Origin: a virus
Length of the DNA: 38,155 nucleotides
Strand: one strand, 5' to 3'
Virus record (IMG/VR): IMGVR_UViG_3300025929_000033
Coordinates: 1 to 38,155 of that record
In this document: in pieces, positions 24,939 through 33,383 of the stretch
Layout of the letters: each line of letters starts with the position of its first letter
Numbering within the stretch: position 1 is the first letter of the stretch
Made by a program: the position numbers and the translations under genes
Notes under the pieces: model-generated
Told to the model about the DNA's origin: nothing
What the model saw: only the letters and a program-made list of their open reading frames with translations
Databases searched by the model: none

Positions 24939-26905
24939 TGGCTGAGAAAAAAGAATCCAAAGCCGACATTCACGAGGACGCGCTAGAGCTATTTGACCTG
25001 TGCGTGTCGTCGGACAGCGAGAATCGCTCGCTTGCCGATGAGGATATTCGGTTCGTCAAGTTGCGTGAGCAATGGCCTGAGCCGGTGCGTCGTCAGCGTG
25101 AGATCGAAGGCCGTCCTTGCCTGACGATTGACCAGCTTGGCTCTGTCGTGCGCCAGGTGGTCAACGACAGCCGCCTGAACAAGCCGTCTATCAAGGTCAA
25201 GCCGGTTGACAGCAAGGCCGATCCCAAAACCGCCGAAATCCTTGGCGGGCTGATCCGCAACATCGAATACTCGTCCAATGCCGATGTCGCCTACGACACG
25301 GCGATTGACTACGCCGTCACTTCGGGTCGCGGCTATTTCCGCATCAACGCGCAATATGCGTCGGACGACACATTCGACCAGGATTTGATTATCGAGCGCA
25401 TCAGCGACCCGATGACGGTCTATGGCGATCCGTATTCGACCGCTGCGGACTCGTCGGATTGGAACCACGCGTTCGTTCTCGATACGATCAGTGAAGACGA
25501 ATACGAGAAGCGGTTCAAAGGCAAGGACGTGGTGTCGTGGGACGCCCTGGCTTCGCTTCAGAACGATTGGTACGATGGCGAGCGGGCGACCATCGCGGAG
25601 TATTGGTGCCGCAAGGAAGTCGAATCCTACGCCGTCATGCTTTCGACGGGCGAAGTGGTTCAGGCTGACGAGATGCCTGAATTGCAGTCGGTTTATAGCG
25701 AAGGGCTTCCTCAACTGGACCCGATGACGGGGCAACAGGTCGGATGGCTGCAAGAGCCTGTGTTGGTGATGGCCGTGCGAACGATCAAGTCGCACAAAGT
25801 CACGCAATACATCATGAACGGCAAGGAAATCCTCGAAACCGTCGATTGGCCTGGTAAATACATCCCTATTGTGCCGGTTTACGGGGAAGATTTTGTTGCT
25901 GACGGCAAGCGTTGGTTTTCCGGCGCGATCCGCGCGGCTAAAGACGCGCAACGGATGAAGAACTATTGGCGCTCGACTACGACAGAGCTTGTGGCTCTTG
26001 CGCCTAAAGCGCCGTGGGTGGGGCCTGAGCAAGCCTTCCAAGGCGAGGATGCCGAGAAGTGGGAAACCGCTAACAGCGAGTCGTGGGCCTATCTGTCGTA
26101 TAAGGGGAACGTGCCGCCCCAGCGTCAGCCCTTCTCGGGTGTTCCTGCTGGCGCGTTGCAAGAGTCACTGAACGCGACGGATGACATCAAGAGCATTACA
26201 GGCATTCACGACGCCTCGCTTGGCGCACGGTCGAATGAGACAAGCGGGCGGGCGATCCTGGCGCGTCAACGTGAGGGCGATGTTTCGACCTTCCACTATA
26301 TCGACAACCTTGCGCGGGCGATCCGTCACGCGGGACGTATCCTGATCGACCTGATTCCGCACTTCTACTCGGTGTCGCGTGTCATTCGCATTCTGAACCC
26401 GGAAGGCGAGGCTGAAACGGTGCGCGTCGGTTCGCCGGAAGAAGCGATGGCGGCCCAACAGGAAGCCATGCGGACCCAGCAAGAGGTTGGGCAAATCTAC
26501 GCGCTCGGTGTCGGCAAATATGACGTTGCGGTGGATACCGGCCCATCGTTCACGACGCAGCGCGAAGAGTTCAATGCGTTGCTGACCGAACTTATACGCG
26601 CCGCGCCTCAATATGCCGATCTTCTAGGCCCGCTTCTCATCAAGTCGTTCGACGCGCCTGGCGTGGACAAGATCATGGCTGAAATCGAGAAGCGCAACGA
26701 AATGGCTGCTCAGCAGGCGCAACAGCCTGATCCTGAAATGCAGGCGAAAGCCGCCGAACAAGCCATCAAGGCACAGGAGGCCCAAGAGAACGCCGCGCTG
26801 GAGCGCGAGAAGCTGGCTCTTGATGCCTACAAGGCCCAAACCGACCGACTGAAGGTCGAACTAGATGCGATGCAACCGAGGAACGCTCCAAGGACATTTG
26901 CATGA
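24938..26905 (+). CDS. Portal protein, P22 family
   Basis: 655 residues, close to the 700+ of P22 portal. Recognisable parts: the N-terminal RFVKLREQWPEPVRRQREIE and GRPCLTIDQLGSVVRQVVND, the wing region with ISDPMTVYGDPYS, the clip/stem area (FSGAIRAAKDAQRMKNYWRS), NATDDIKSITGIHDASLGAR and SNETSGRAILARQREGD, all typical of P22-type portals. The C-terminal ~80 residues are a Q/A/E-rich coil like the barrel of P22 portal. It forms the dodecameric ring for DNA entry and exit. Confidence 0.9.
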   Translation: MAEKKESKADIHEDALELFDLCVSSDSENRSLADEDIRFVKLREQWPEPVRRQREIEGRPCLTIDQLGSVVRQVVNDSRLNKPSIKVKPVDSKADPKTAEILGGLIRNIEYSSNADVAYDTAIDYAVTSGRGYFRINAQYASDDTFDQDLIIERISDPMTVYGDPYSTAADSSDWNHAFVLDTISEDEYEKRFKGKDVVSWDALASLQNDWYDGERATIAEYWCRKEVESYAVMLSTGEVVQADEMPELQSVYSEGLPQLDPMTGQQVGWLQEPVLVMAVRTIKSHKVTQYIMNGKEILETVDWPGKYIPIVPVYGEDFVADGKRWFSGAIRAAKDAQRMKNYWRSTTTELVALAPKAPWVGPEQAFQGEDAEKWETANSESWAYLSYKGNVPPQRQPFSGVPAGALQESLNATDDIKSITGIHDASLGARSNETSGRAILARQREGDVSTFHYIDNLARAIRHAGRILIDLIPHFYSVSRVIRILNPEGEAETVRVGSPEEAMAAQQEAMRTQQEVGQIYALGVGKYDVAVDTGPSFTTQREEFNALLTELIRAAPQYADLLGPLLIKSFDAPGVDKIMAEIEKRNEMAAQQAQQPDPEMQAKAAEQAIKAQEAQENAALEREKLALDAYKAQTDRLKVELDAMQPRNAPRTFA

Positions 26906-26926
26906 GGCCATTCCGGCCAAATGGGG

Positions 26927-26955
26927 TTTATTTTGCCCCACAATGTCGATATAAA
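26927..26955 (+). promoter_or_regulatory. Possible promoter before the scaffold gene
   Basis: TATAAA (26950-26955) is a good -10; TTTATT at 26927 with a 17-base spacer is a poor -35. A small TGGGG/CCCCA hairpin (26922-26926, 26936-26940) lies in between. It could boost scaffold and coat expression relative to portal. Confidence 0.35.
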
Positions 26956-26963
26956 GGCATACT

Positions 26964-27872
26964 ATGACTGACGCGACCAACCAAGACGATGTGATTGATG
27001 TCTTCGAAGATCAATCCGCGCCTGGAGTCGAAACCGATCAGGATGAAAATGACGGTGTCGATGACCAAGCCTCGACCGAGGGAGACGAAGACTCCGAAGG
27101 CGAAGGCAGTCCTAGCGACGGCGAAGACGACGAGTACGAAGAAGTAGAGCGCGGGGACAAACGCTATAAGGTCCACAAAGACCTGAAGGCCGACTTGCTT
27201 AGGCATGACGACTATAGCCGGAAGACCCAAGTTCACGCGGAGGACGTTCGGCGCTTTGAGCAAAAAGTGCAGGCTTTTGATGCAGCTTCTGAGGAAAGCC
27301 TGAATGCAGCGATTGAGGTTCGATCCATTCGCGACCGTATGGAGGCCATTCAGGCCCTGACGGATCAAGAGTGGAATTGGATTAGGGCCAACCAGCCTGA
27401 CCAATACGACAGAATCGTTCGCGAAATGACAACGCTCCCGCAAAAACTCGCGGAGGCAGAGAATACCTCGAAGGCCAAGAAAGACGAAGTCCTCAAGGCG
27501 CAGTCTGAAATCCAGACCAAGCGAATTGAACAAGGCCAAGCTATCCTGGCGCGAGACATCCCCGGTTGGGGGCCGGAATTGGGGAACAAGCTGGTCGAGT
27601 TTGCCGCCAAGGAATTCGGAGCCACCGCTGACGAAGACAGCGATGCGTTCATGAATCCCAAAGTCGTCAAAATGGTCCACGCACTCTATCAGGCCCGGCA
27701 ATCCCAACAAAAAGCACAAACCGCAAAACGTGCTGAGCAGGCTCAAAAAACCGTTCCCGCCAATACAGTGAAAGGCGGTGCGGCACCCAAGGGAGGGCTT
27801 CACGACAAGCTCTCTGCGACGGAATGGGCGGCACGGCGCAATCGTGAACTCGCTGCTAAGGGACGTCCCTGA
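26964..27872 (+). CDS. Scaffolding protein
   Basis: 302 residues between portal and coat. The N-terminal ~60 residues are extremely acidic (DEDSEGEGSPSDGEDDEYEE); YKVHKDLKADLLRHDDYSRK is a common scaffold motif; the middle is a long charged coil (RSIRDRMEAIQALTDQEWNW, KLAEAENTSKAKKDEVLKAQ), and the C-terminus is basic (HDKLSATEWAARRNRELAAK), as in P22-type scaffolds, where it binds coat. It guides procapsid assembly and leaves before packaging. Confidence 0.88.
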   Translation: MTDATNQDDVIDVFEDQSAPGVETDQDENDGVDDQASTEGDEDSEGEGSPSDGEDDEYEEVERGDKRYKVHKDLKADLLRHDDYSRKTQVHAEDVRRFEQKVQAFDAASEESLNAAIEVRSIRDRMEAIQALTDQEWNWIRANQPDQYDRIVREMTTLPQKLAEAENTSKAKKDEVLKAQSEIQTKRIEQGQAILARDIPGWGPELGNKLVEFAAKEFGATADEDSDAFMNPKVVKMVHALYQARQSQQKAQTAKRAEQAQKTVPANTVKGGAAPKGGLHDKLSATEWAARRNRELAAKGRP

Positions 27873-27895
27873 CGCCAGCATAAGGAGGCCTGAAA

Positions 27896-29107
27896 TTGGC
27901 TAATACGCTACTCTCCCCCACCGTCATTACGCGGGAAGCCTTGCGCATCCTGCACAATGAATCGACCTTCCTGGGTAATGTTAACCGGTCTTATAATGAC
28001 CGTTTTGCGCGCACCGGAGCGAAGATCGGTGAAACCCTCAACATTCGCAAGCCGAACCAATTCAACATTCGGCGCGGTCGGGTCGCTCAAGTTCAGGACG
28101 TGAACGAAGAGACGATCCCGCTGACCATCCAGCAGCCCATTGGCGTGGACATGAAGTTCGATTCCCGTGAGCTTGCGCTGACGCTGGACGACTTCTCGGC
28201 CCGTTACATCCGTCCCGCCGTTAGCCGCCTGACGGCTGCGCTGGAAACGGACTTTCTGGCCTATGCCCTGCCGCGTGTTCCTAACGCGGTGGTCAACGCT
28301 GGCGCTCTGCAACTGTCAGACGCCCTGAACGCCCGTGCGATCCTGTCGAACCACCTGGCTCCGTCCAGCGACCGTTACGCTCTGGTCAATACGCAGCAAA
28401 ACGTGGATGTCGTTAACGGCACCTCGACGCTGTTTAACAACCAGACCGAAATCGGCCGTCAGTATCGCGAAGGCTATATGGGTCGCGCTGCTGGCTTCGA
28501 CTGGTTCGAATCCACCACGGCTCCGCGCTTCTTCGCTGGCGCTGGCACCGGCTATCTGGTCAACGGCGCTAACCAAGCTGCGTCGAACCAGAACCTGCCC
28601 GGCCAGACCATGACTCTGATCGTGGACACCGGCACCGGCCAAATCGCTCCCGGCTCCATCTTCACGATGGCGGGCGTGTTTGAGGTCAACCCGGAAACCA
28701 AGGCGTCGAACGGCAAGCTGCGTCAGTTCACGGTTATCGCCACCAATGCGACGAACGCCACTCAACTGACCATCGCCCCGGCGATTGTCACGACCGGCGC
28801 TAAGCAGAACGTGTCGAACGCCCCGGCCGATAACGCCCCGATCAACATCCTGACCACGGCCTCCAACAACTACGACCAAGGCCTGTTCTTCCAGCGCGAC
28901 GCCTTCACCCTGGTGACTGTCGATCTGGATATGCCGAACGACGTGGACTGGAAGGCTCGCGAGAGCATGGATGGCGTGTCGATGCGCGCTCTGCGTCAGT
29001 TCGACATCATCAACGATGAATGGGTGACTCGTCTGGATATTCTGCCGGGCTATGCCGTTCTGTACGAAGATTGGGCCGTTAAGGCTCTGTCGCGTCCGCA
29101 AACCTAA
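27896..29107 (+). CDS. Major capsid protein, P22 coat family
   Basis: 403 residues. The start is TTG 27896, with AAGGAGG well placed before it; no ATG or GTG alternative exists near the MANTLLSPTVITREALRILH N-terminus, which is the standard start of P22-like coats. Typical segments: GETLNIRKPNQFNIRRGRV, SRELALTLDDFSARYIRPAV, FDWFESTTAPRFF, and a C-terminal MRALRQFDIINDEWVTRLDI plus GYAVLYEDWAVK. HK97-fold shell protein with an inserted domain at residues ~220-310. A TTG start for the most abundant protein is unusual. Confidence 0.9.
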   Translation: MANTLLSPTVITREALRILHNESTFLGNVNRSYNDRFARTGAKIGETLNIRKPNQFNIRRGRVAQVQDVNEETIPLTIQQPIGVDMKFDSRELALTLDDFSARYIRPAVSRLTAALETDFLAYALPRVPNAVVNAGALQLSDALNARAILSNHLAPSSDRYALVNTQQNVDVVNGTSTLFNNQTEIGRQYREGYMGRAAGFDWFESTTAPRFFAGAGTGYLVNGANQAASNQNLPGQTMTLIVDTGTGQIAPGSIFTMAGVFEVNPETKASNGKLRQFTVIATNATNATQLTIAPAIVTTGAKQNVSNAPADNAPINILTTASNNYDQGLFFQRDAFTLVTVDLDMPNDVDWKARESMDGVSMRALRQFDIINDEWVTRLDILPGYAVLYEDWAVKALSRPQT

Positions 29108-29119
29108 GGAGTAACTGAC

Positions 29120-29299
29120 ATGGGTGTTCACCAACTTTCCGATAAAGGCCCGGATGGCTCGGCTCTAGGCCAAGCCCCGGACGACAAGATCGGATTCTAC
29201 GGCGCTGTTCCGATTGCTCAGCAAGTGCTGGCAGCAGGCGCTACCGCCGCGCAGATTGTCGATGCGCTGACCGCGCTGGGACTGACGCGTAAGACCTGA
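29120..29299 (+). CDS. Small head protein, 59 residues
   Basis: MGVHQLSDKGPDGSALGQAP, DDKIGFYGAVPIAQQVLAAG, then a helix and LGLTRKT. Proteins with the SDKGPDGxxLGQxxxDKIGFYG pattern lie just after coat in many podo- and siphoviruses and are thought to be head decoration or fibre components. The 16 bases around its start equal those at 1301-1316. A terminator-like hairpin follows. Confidence 0.7.
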   Translation: MGVHQLSDKGPDGSALGQAPDDKIGFYGAVPIAQQVLAAGATAAQIVDALTALGLTRKT

Positions 29300-29313
29300 T
29301 GTGCTAGGGTGTT

Positions 29314-29337
29314 GGGGGCTTCGGCCCCCTTCATCTT
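29314..29337 (+). terminator. Terminator or attenuator after the coat genes
   Basis: GGGGGC-TTCG-GCCCCC, a very stable six-pair hairpin with a UUCG tetraloop, followed by TTCATCTT. The T-run is weak, so it may only reduce transcription into the tail genes. Confidence 0.65.
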
Positions 29338-29348
29338 ATGGAGCTACC

Positions 29349-29570
29349 ATGATCGCCCCCCATCCGATGTTTATGTATCAAGGCGACGAAATGCGCCTCT
29401 TTGCGGAGGGCGAAGAGATTCCGCATGGCTGGATGGATCGTCCGTCGCCGTTTAAAGTTCCTGATCCGACGAAGTTTGATCCCGATGGTGATCGCTCGTT
29501 TGGTGGGGCTTTGACTCCCGATAAGTCGCGTCGTGGACGCCCACCAAAGGTTCGCCCCGATGCCGTTTGA
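29349..29570 (+). CDS. Small hypothetical structural-module protein
   Basis: 73 residues: MIAPHPMFMYQGDEMRLFAE, EIPHGWMDRPSPFKVPDPTK and a basic tail (DKSRRGRPPKVRPDAV). GGAG lies five bases upstream. The basic end resembles an AT-hook-like RGRPPK motif. Similar short proteins with a GWMDxP segment occur beside head-completion genes. It overlaps the next gene by 11 bases. Confidence 0.6.
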   Translation: MIAPHPMFMYQGDEMRLFAEGEEIPHGWMDRPSPFKVPDPTKFDPDGDRSFGGALTPDKSRRGRPPKVRPDAV

Positions 29571-30207
29571 GAATTACACCCAGCTACAGGCTGAAATTAA
29601 GTCGTTCCTGTGGGATCGCGCCGATGTCGTTGAGCGCATCCCCTCCTTCATTGCGCTGGCAGAGTCGGAAGCCCGTCGTCTGCTGAGAACGCGTCAGACG
29701 AATGCAACGCGCCCGTTCACGCTCGCCAATGGTCAATCGTCCATTCCCTGCGGCGCTGGACAAGTTAAAGCCGTGAGGGTCATGGAAGGCAATACGCGTG
29801 ACCTGGACTATGTGTCGCCGGAACAGTTCTCCGCTCTGTCGTCGCCTAACGATGGCGTCGCGCGTTTCTACACGATCCAGAACGACAGCATTTATTTTTA
29901 TCCTGCCGGACCGACGACGGGCGAAATGGTTTTTGTCGATCCGTTTGAGCCGCTGTCCAAGACGTGTGCTTGTAATTGGCTGCTCAAGAACCACCCCGAC
30001 ATTTACCTTTGTGGCGCGCTCAAGTGGGGCAAGGCCTGGCTGATTGATGGTGATTGGGATTGGGCTACACCGTTCTATTCGGCTATTGAGGCGGCAAACG
30101 CGCATACGCCCCGCGTCCAGACCAACACTCATGTTCGCGCGGACGAGGCGTCGCTCATGGCAAGCCGTCGCGGCTTTGATATTCGCACAGGGGGTTTCGA
30201 TGCCTAA
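29560..30207 (+). CDS. Head-to-tail adaptor, P22 gp4-like
   Basis: 215 residues from ATG 29560. Helical N-terminus (YTQLQAEIKSFLWDRADVVE, RIPSFIALAESEARRLLRTR), a beta-rich middle (TIQNDSIYFYPAGPTTGEMV), and LLKNHPDIYLCGALKWGKAW: the pattern of the phage adaptor family that binds under the portal ring. Gene order (coat, adaptor, tail hub) agrees with this role. Confidence 0.8.
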   Translation: MPFENYTQLQAEIKSFLWDRADVVERIPSFIALAESEARRLLRTRQTNATRPFTLANGQSSIPCGAGQVKAVRVMEGNTRDLDYVSPEQFSALSSPNDGVARFYTIQNDSIYFYPAGPTTGEMVFVDPFEPLSKTCACNWLLKNHPDIYLCGALKWGKAWLIDGDWDWATPFYSAIEAANAHTPRVQTNTHVRADEASLMASRRGFDIRTGGFDA

Positions 30208-30814
30208 CACGACCAATCACAATGTCCCTCTGCCGACTGTAGGGGCTTCGGCTGATACATGGGGCGGCGAGAACAACGACGCGCACCAAGCATGGGACAC
30301 GCTGACCTCTGGAGCGCAAAACACGATTCTAGGTCGCGTCGCATCCGGCTCTGGCCCCATGACGCAACTGACCACGGCTCAAGTCAGGGATGCGATCACC
30401 AATTTTACGGGTGATGCCGGTTCGGGCGGCGTCAAGGGCATGGTCCCCGCGCCCGCTGCTGGTGATGGCGCATCGGGTAAGGCCCTCATGGCGTCTGGCG
30501 GATGGGGCTATCCTGGCGCGCGCGCGATTGGTCGTTTTAACGGCACGACAGGCGCAACGGTCAATGCACGGGGTGTTTCTGTATCGCGCACTGGCGTGGG
30601 ACAATACAACGTGACGCTTTCGCCCGTCATGGCTGACGCTAACTATATCGTTGATGTGCCGGTAGAAACCATTCTCTATCGCAGCTCTTTGCCTGCCATC
30701 AAGAGCAAGACGGCTTCTGGCTTTACCGTCGAGTTGACGCGCACGGTTTACAATTCACCATCCTCTGATTTCTTCGACCCTGAATTCCTGAGTGTGATCG
30801 TTTACGTCGTCTGA
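30200..30814 (+). CDS. Tail-associated structural protein
   Basis: 204 residues from ATG 30200, overlapping the adaptor end. MPNTTNHNVPLPTVGASADT and WGGENNDAHQAWDTL are typical of N-termini of short tail-fibre-type proteins; the C-terminal ~85 residues (AIGRFNGTTGATVNARGVSV... YNVTLSPVMADANYIVDVPV) form a beta-sandwich seen at fibre tips. A minor fibre or tail knob part is likely. Confidence 0.65.
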   Translation: MPNTTNHNVPLPTVGASADTWGGENNDAHQAWDTLTSGAQNTILGRVASGSGPMTQLTTAQVRDAITNFTGDAGSGGVKGMVPAPAAGDGASGKALMASGGWGYPGARAIGRFNGTTGATVNARGVSVSRTGVGQYNVTLSPVMADANYIVDVPVETILYRSSLPAIKSKTASGFTVELTRTVYNSPSSDFFDPEFLSVIVYVV

Positions 30815-30815
30815 C

Positions 30816-32288
30816 ATGGCATATATCGACATCACGCCGCCGCCTGGTCTAAGGGCGGCAGGGACGAAATACCAGAGCAAGGGATACTACCGGACCTCCG
30901 ATCTTGTTCGGTGGGAAGGCGGGGCTTTACGACCTATCGGCGGATGGCGGAATCGTGCCGATATGTTGCTGTCGGGCGTGTCTCGTGCCGTCATCACATG
31001 GTCAGACAACAACAACCAAAGCTGGATCGGCGTTGGGACGCATACCAATCTTTACGCGATCACGCGTGGTGGTGCTGTGTCAGACATCACGCCAGCGGGG
31101 CTGACGCCAGGCCGCGTCAATAGCGTGTCGGGCGGCGGATATGGGTCGGGGCCTTATGGCTTGGGTATATACGGCGCGCCCACGGCTGACGCGACAAATG
31201 TTCTTCCGGCTTCTGTCTGGTCGCTAGATACGTTCGGAGAAAACCTTGTCGGGGTCATGGATTCCGAAGAGATTATTTATCAGTGGGAACCCGGCGACCC
31301 AGAGGCTCTGGAAGTCACCGAGGCTCCTTCTGCGCGAGCCGTGCTTACGACCGCAGAGGGCATACTTATGGCCTTCGCTGCGGATGGCAATCCTCGTCTG
31401 ATGCGTTGGTCGGGGCTTCAGAACATCACAGATTGGACGCCTACCGCGACGAACCAAGCGCGTGACCAACTTATACAGACGCAGGGCGAGCTAATGTGCG
31501 GCAAGCGCGTCGCTGGCGCAAACCTCATCCTGACAGACGAGGGCGCGTTCAGGGCGACCTATGTAGGTCCGCCGTTCGTTTATACATTTGACCGTGTTGG
31601 GTCGGGCTGTGGCGTGATTAGCCGTCAATGCGTCGCCGTGACGCAAACTTCGGCCTATTGGATGGGCCGTAATGGCTTTTTCCAATATAACGGCTTTGTC
31701 CAGCCGTTGCCCTGCGACATCCAAGATGCCGTATTCTCGGACTTCAATCAGCAACAGAACGCAAAAGTCTCGGTTGTTCTGGTTGCCGACTCCAATGAGG
31801 TCTGGTGGTTCTATCCGTCCCAAGGCTCGCTTGAATGTGACTCTGCCGTGGTCTTCAACTACCTTGAGGGCACATGGATGACGCACCGTCTGTCACGCAC
31901 CGCTGGAACAGGGTCGAACGGGGCTTTTCAATACCCCATCATGGTCAGCCCGACAGGCACAGTTTACGACCATGAGGTCGGAGATTTCCGCGACAACAGA
32001 GCGTCAACTGTGCGCACCGGACCAATGGAAATCGGGACGGGTGACCGGGTTGTTCTGCTTAAGCGCTTCATTCCTGACGAGCGAAACGCCGGTTCTGTGG
32101 ATGTGAAGTTCTACGGTCGCGCATGGCCGAACACGCCCGATCTTGTTTTTGGCCCCTACGACGCAACCTCGCCTGCCGATATGCGGGCGACGGCCCGTCA
32201 GATGGAAATCGAATACATCAGCGAGCCAAACGCTGATTTTCGCATCGGCAACTTCCGCTTTGAAGTGCAGCCAGGAGGCAAGCGATGA
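30816..32288 (+). CDS. Tail hub / DNA-stabilisation protein, P22 gp10-like
   Basis: 490 residues. Opens with PPPGLRAAGTKYQSKGYYRT and LVRWEGGALRPIGGWRN, then repeated beta-blades with W and G (WSDNNNQSWIGVGTHTNLYA, YGSGPYGLGIYG, RLMRWSGLQNITDWTP, YLEGTWMTHRLSRT). This is the tail-hub protein family that seals the packaged genome under the adaptor in P22-like phages. No frameshift or truncation is visible. Confidence 0.75.
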   Translation: MAYIDITPPPGLRAAGTKYQSKGYYRTSDLVRWEGGALRPIGGWRNRADMLLSGVSRAVITWSDNNNQSWIGVGTHTNLYAITRGGAVSDITPAGLTPGRVNSVSGGGYGSGPYGLGIYGAPTADATNVLPASVWSLDTFGENLVGVMDSEEIIYQWEPGDPEALEVTEAPSARAVLTTAEGILMAFAADGNPRLMRWSGLQNITDWTPTATNQARDQLIQTQGELMCGKRVAGANLILTDEGAFRATYVGPPFVYTFDRVGSGCGVISRQCVAVTQTSAYWMGRNGFFQYNGFVQPLPCDIQDAVFSDFNQQQNAKVSVVLVADSNEVWWFYPSQGSLECDSAVVFNYLEGTWMTHRLSRTAGTGSNGAFQYPIMVSPTGTVYDHEVGDFRDNRASTVRTGPMEIGTGDRVVLLKRFIPDERNAGSVDVKFYGRAWPNTPDLVFGPYDATSPADMRATARQMEIEYISEPNADFRIGNFRFEVQPGGKR

Positions 32289-32485
32289 CGCCTGTAAATC
32301 CGTCGTTTGCGTATGATTATACCAACGAAGCCCAGTTTCGCGCACAAGTCTTGCAAGAAGATTTGCGAAACGTGAAAACCACATCTCCGATTAGCTCGCT
32401 GGTGTTTATCGACGTTGCGGACGGCAAGCCCTACCGCGTGACGCTGGACGGCGGGGTGTTTGTTTTTGATGAGGTCACGCCTTGA
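32285..32485 (+). CDS. 66-residue tail-module protein
   Basis: MTPVNPSFAYDYTNEAQFRA, a helix, then SSLVFIDVADGKPYRVTLDG and FVFDEVTP. It overlaps both neighbours by 4 bases. The N-terminal YDYTNEAQFR element is common to small proteins in this position of podoviral genomes. A minor virion part is inferred. Confidence 0.65.
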   Translation: MTPVNPSFAYDYTNEAQFRAQVLQEDLRNVKTTSPISSLVFIDVADGKPYRVTLDGGVFVFDEVTP

Positions 32486-32829
32486 AGTGGCAGGATCACA
32501 TCAAGCGCGCCCTGGCTTATCAGGCGACACACGATATTGAGGACGTGGAGCGCATGGTGGAAGACGGCGAGGCGCAGCTTTGGCTAGGTGAAAAGTCAGC
32601 CGCCGTAACCGAGATTGTGTCGTTCCCAAAAGCCAAGGTGCTACATCTGTGGCTCTGCGGCGGCGACTTGCGGGAGATAACAGAAACCATGCTCCCGAAA
32701 GCAGAGGCCTTTGCGCGCGCGCAAGGGTGCAATCGCTTAACTACGGCTGGTAGAATTGGTTGGGATAGGGTAATGAGTAGGCACGGATTTACCCCTGCCG
32801 CCTCGATTTGCGCGAAGGACTTGCACTAA
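32482..32829 (+). CDS. GNAT-like acetyltransferase-fold protein
   Basis: 115 residues from TTG 32482 (TTGA overlap). EDVERMVEDGEAQLWLGEKS... VTEIVSFPKAKVLHLWLCGG and MLPKAEAFARAQGCNRLTTA, GRIGWDRVMSRHGFTP follow the order of a GNAT fold, with the final GWxRVxxRxGF signature, but the acetyl-CoA loop is abbreviated (GGDLRE). Such genes recur between tail-hub and ejection-protein genes in podoviruses. The substrate is unknown. Confidence 0.6.
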   Translation: MKWQDHIKRALAYQATHDIEDVERMVEDGEAQLWLGEKSAAVTEIVSFPKAKVLHLWLCGGDLREITETMLPKAEAFARAQGCNRLTTAGRIGWDRVMSRHGFTPAASICAKDLH

Positions 32830-33383
32830 TGAGTTTCTCACTGGGTGGCAGCAAGCAAAAACAGACCCAAAATCAGACCCAAAGCAGCACTTCGACGTTT
32901 ACGCCGAATGCCGAATATATGGGCATGGTTCAGGGTGGTCTGGACCGCTCTCTTGGCCTGATCGGAAACTACGGCACGACGGGACAGGCGGATGTCGCTA
33001 ATTACCTGAACCCCATGCAGGACACGATCAACGCCCAAATCCGGCGTTCTGGTTCGATTGCGGCAAACAATAACGACGCACAGGCCGCAGCGGCAGGAGC
33101 GTTTGGGGGTTCGGGTTGGGGCTTGCTTCGAGGGGAAACAGCGCGCGCTTATGCCGATGCCGAAGCCAACGCCGCTGCGCAAGGCTATAACACAGCGCTG
33201 CAAGCTGCCATGCAGGAGCGTGGCGCATCGAGCGCTTACGACCTGAACGCCTTGCAATCGTATTTGTCGGGTTTGGGACTGCTAGGGAACTGGGGAACCA
33301 CGACGAGCAACGGCACATCGAGCGGCGTGACGAAGGGAAGCGGCATGAACTTTGGGGCCAACTTCACTTATGGGGGTAAGTGA
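32829..33383 (+). CDS. Ejection (internal virion) protein candidate 1
   Basis: 184 residues from ATG 32829 (TAATG). Very rich in G, A, S, Q and N; MSFSLGGSKQKQTQNQTQSS starts a disordered segment, then ADVANYLNPMQDTINAQIRR and a Gly/Ala-rich tract with GWGLLRGETARAYADAEANA. This resembles P22 gp7-type ejection proteins by order and composition only. It would leave the virion with DNA and help form the channel. Confidence 0.6.
   Translation: MSFSLGGSKQKQTQNQTQSSTSTFTPNAEYMGMVQGGLDRSLGLIGNYGTTGQADVANYLNPMQDTINAQIRRSGSIAANNNDAQAAAAGAFGGSGWGLLRGETARAYADAEANAAAQGYNTALQAAMQERGASSAYDLNALQSYLSGLGLLGNWGTTTSNGTSSGVTKGSGMNFGANFTYGGK

Noticed and set aside
24989-26161. 390-codon reverse frame antisense to the portal gene
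   Set aside because: Mirror of codon bias in the portal gene; H/R/L-rich with no recognisable domain.
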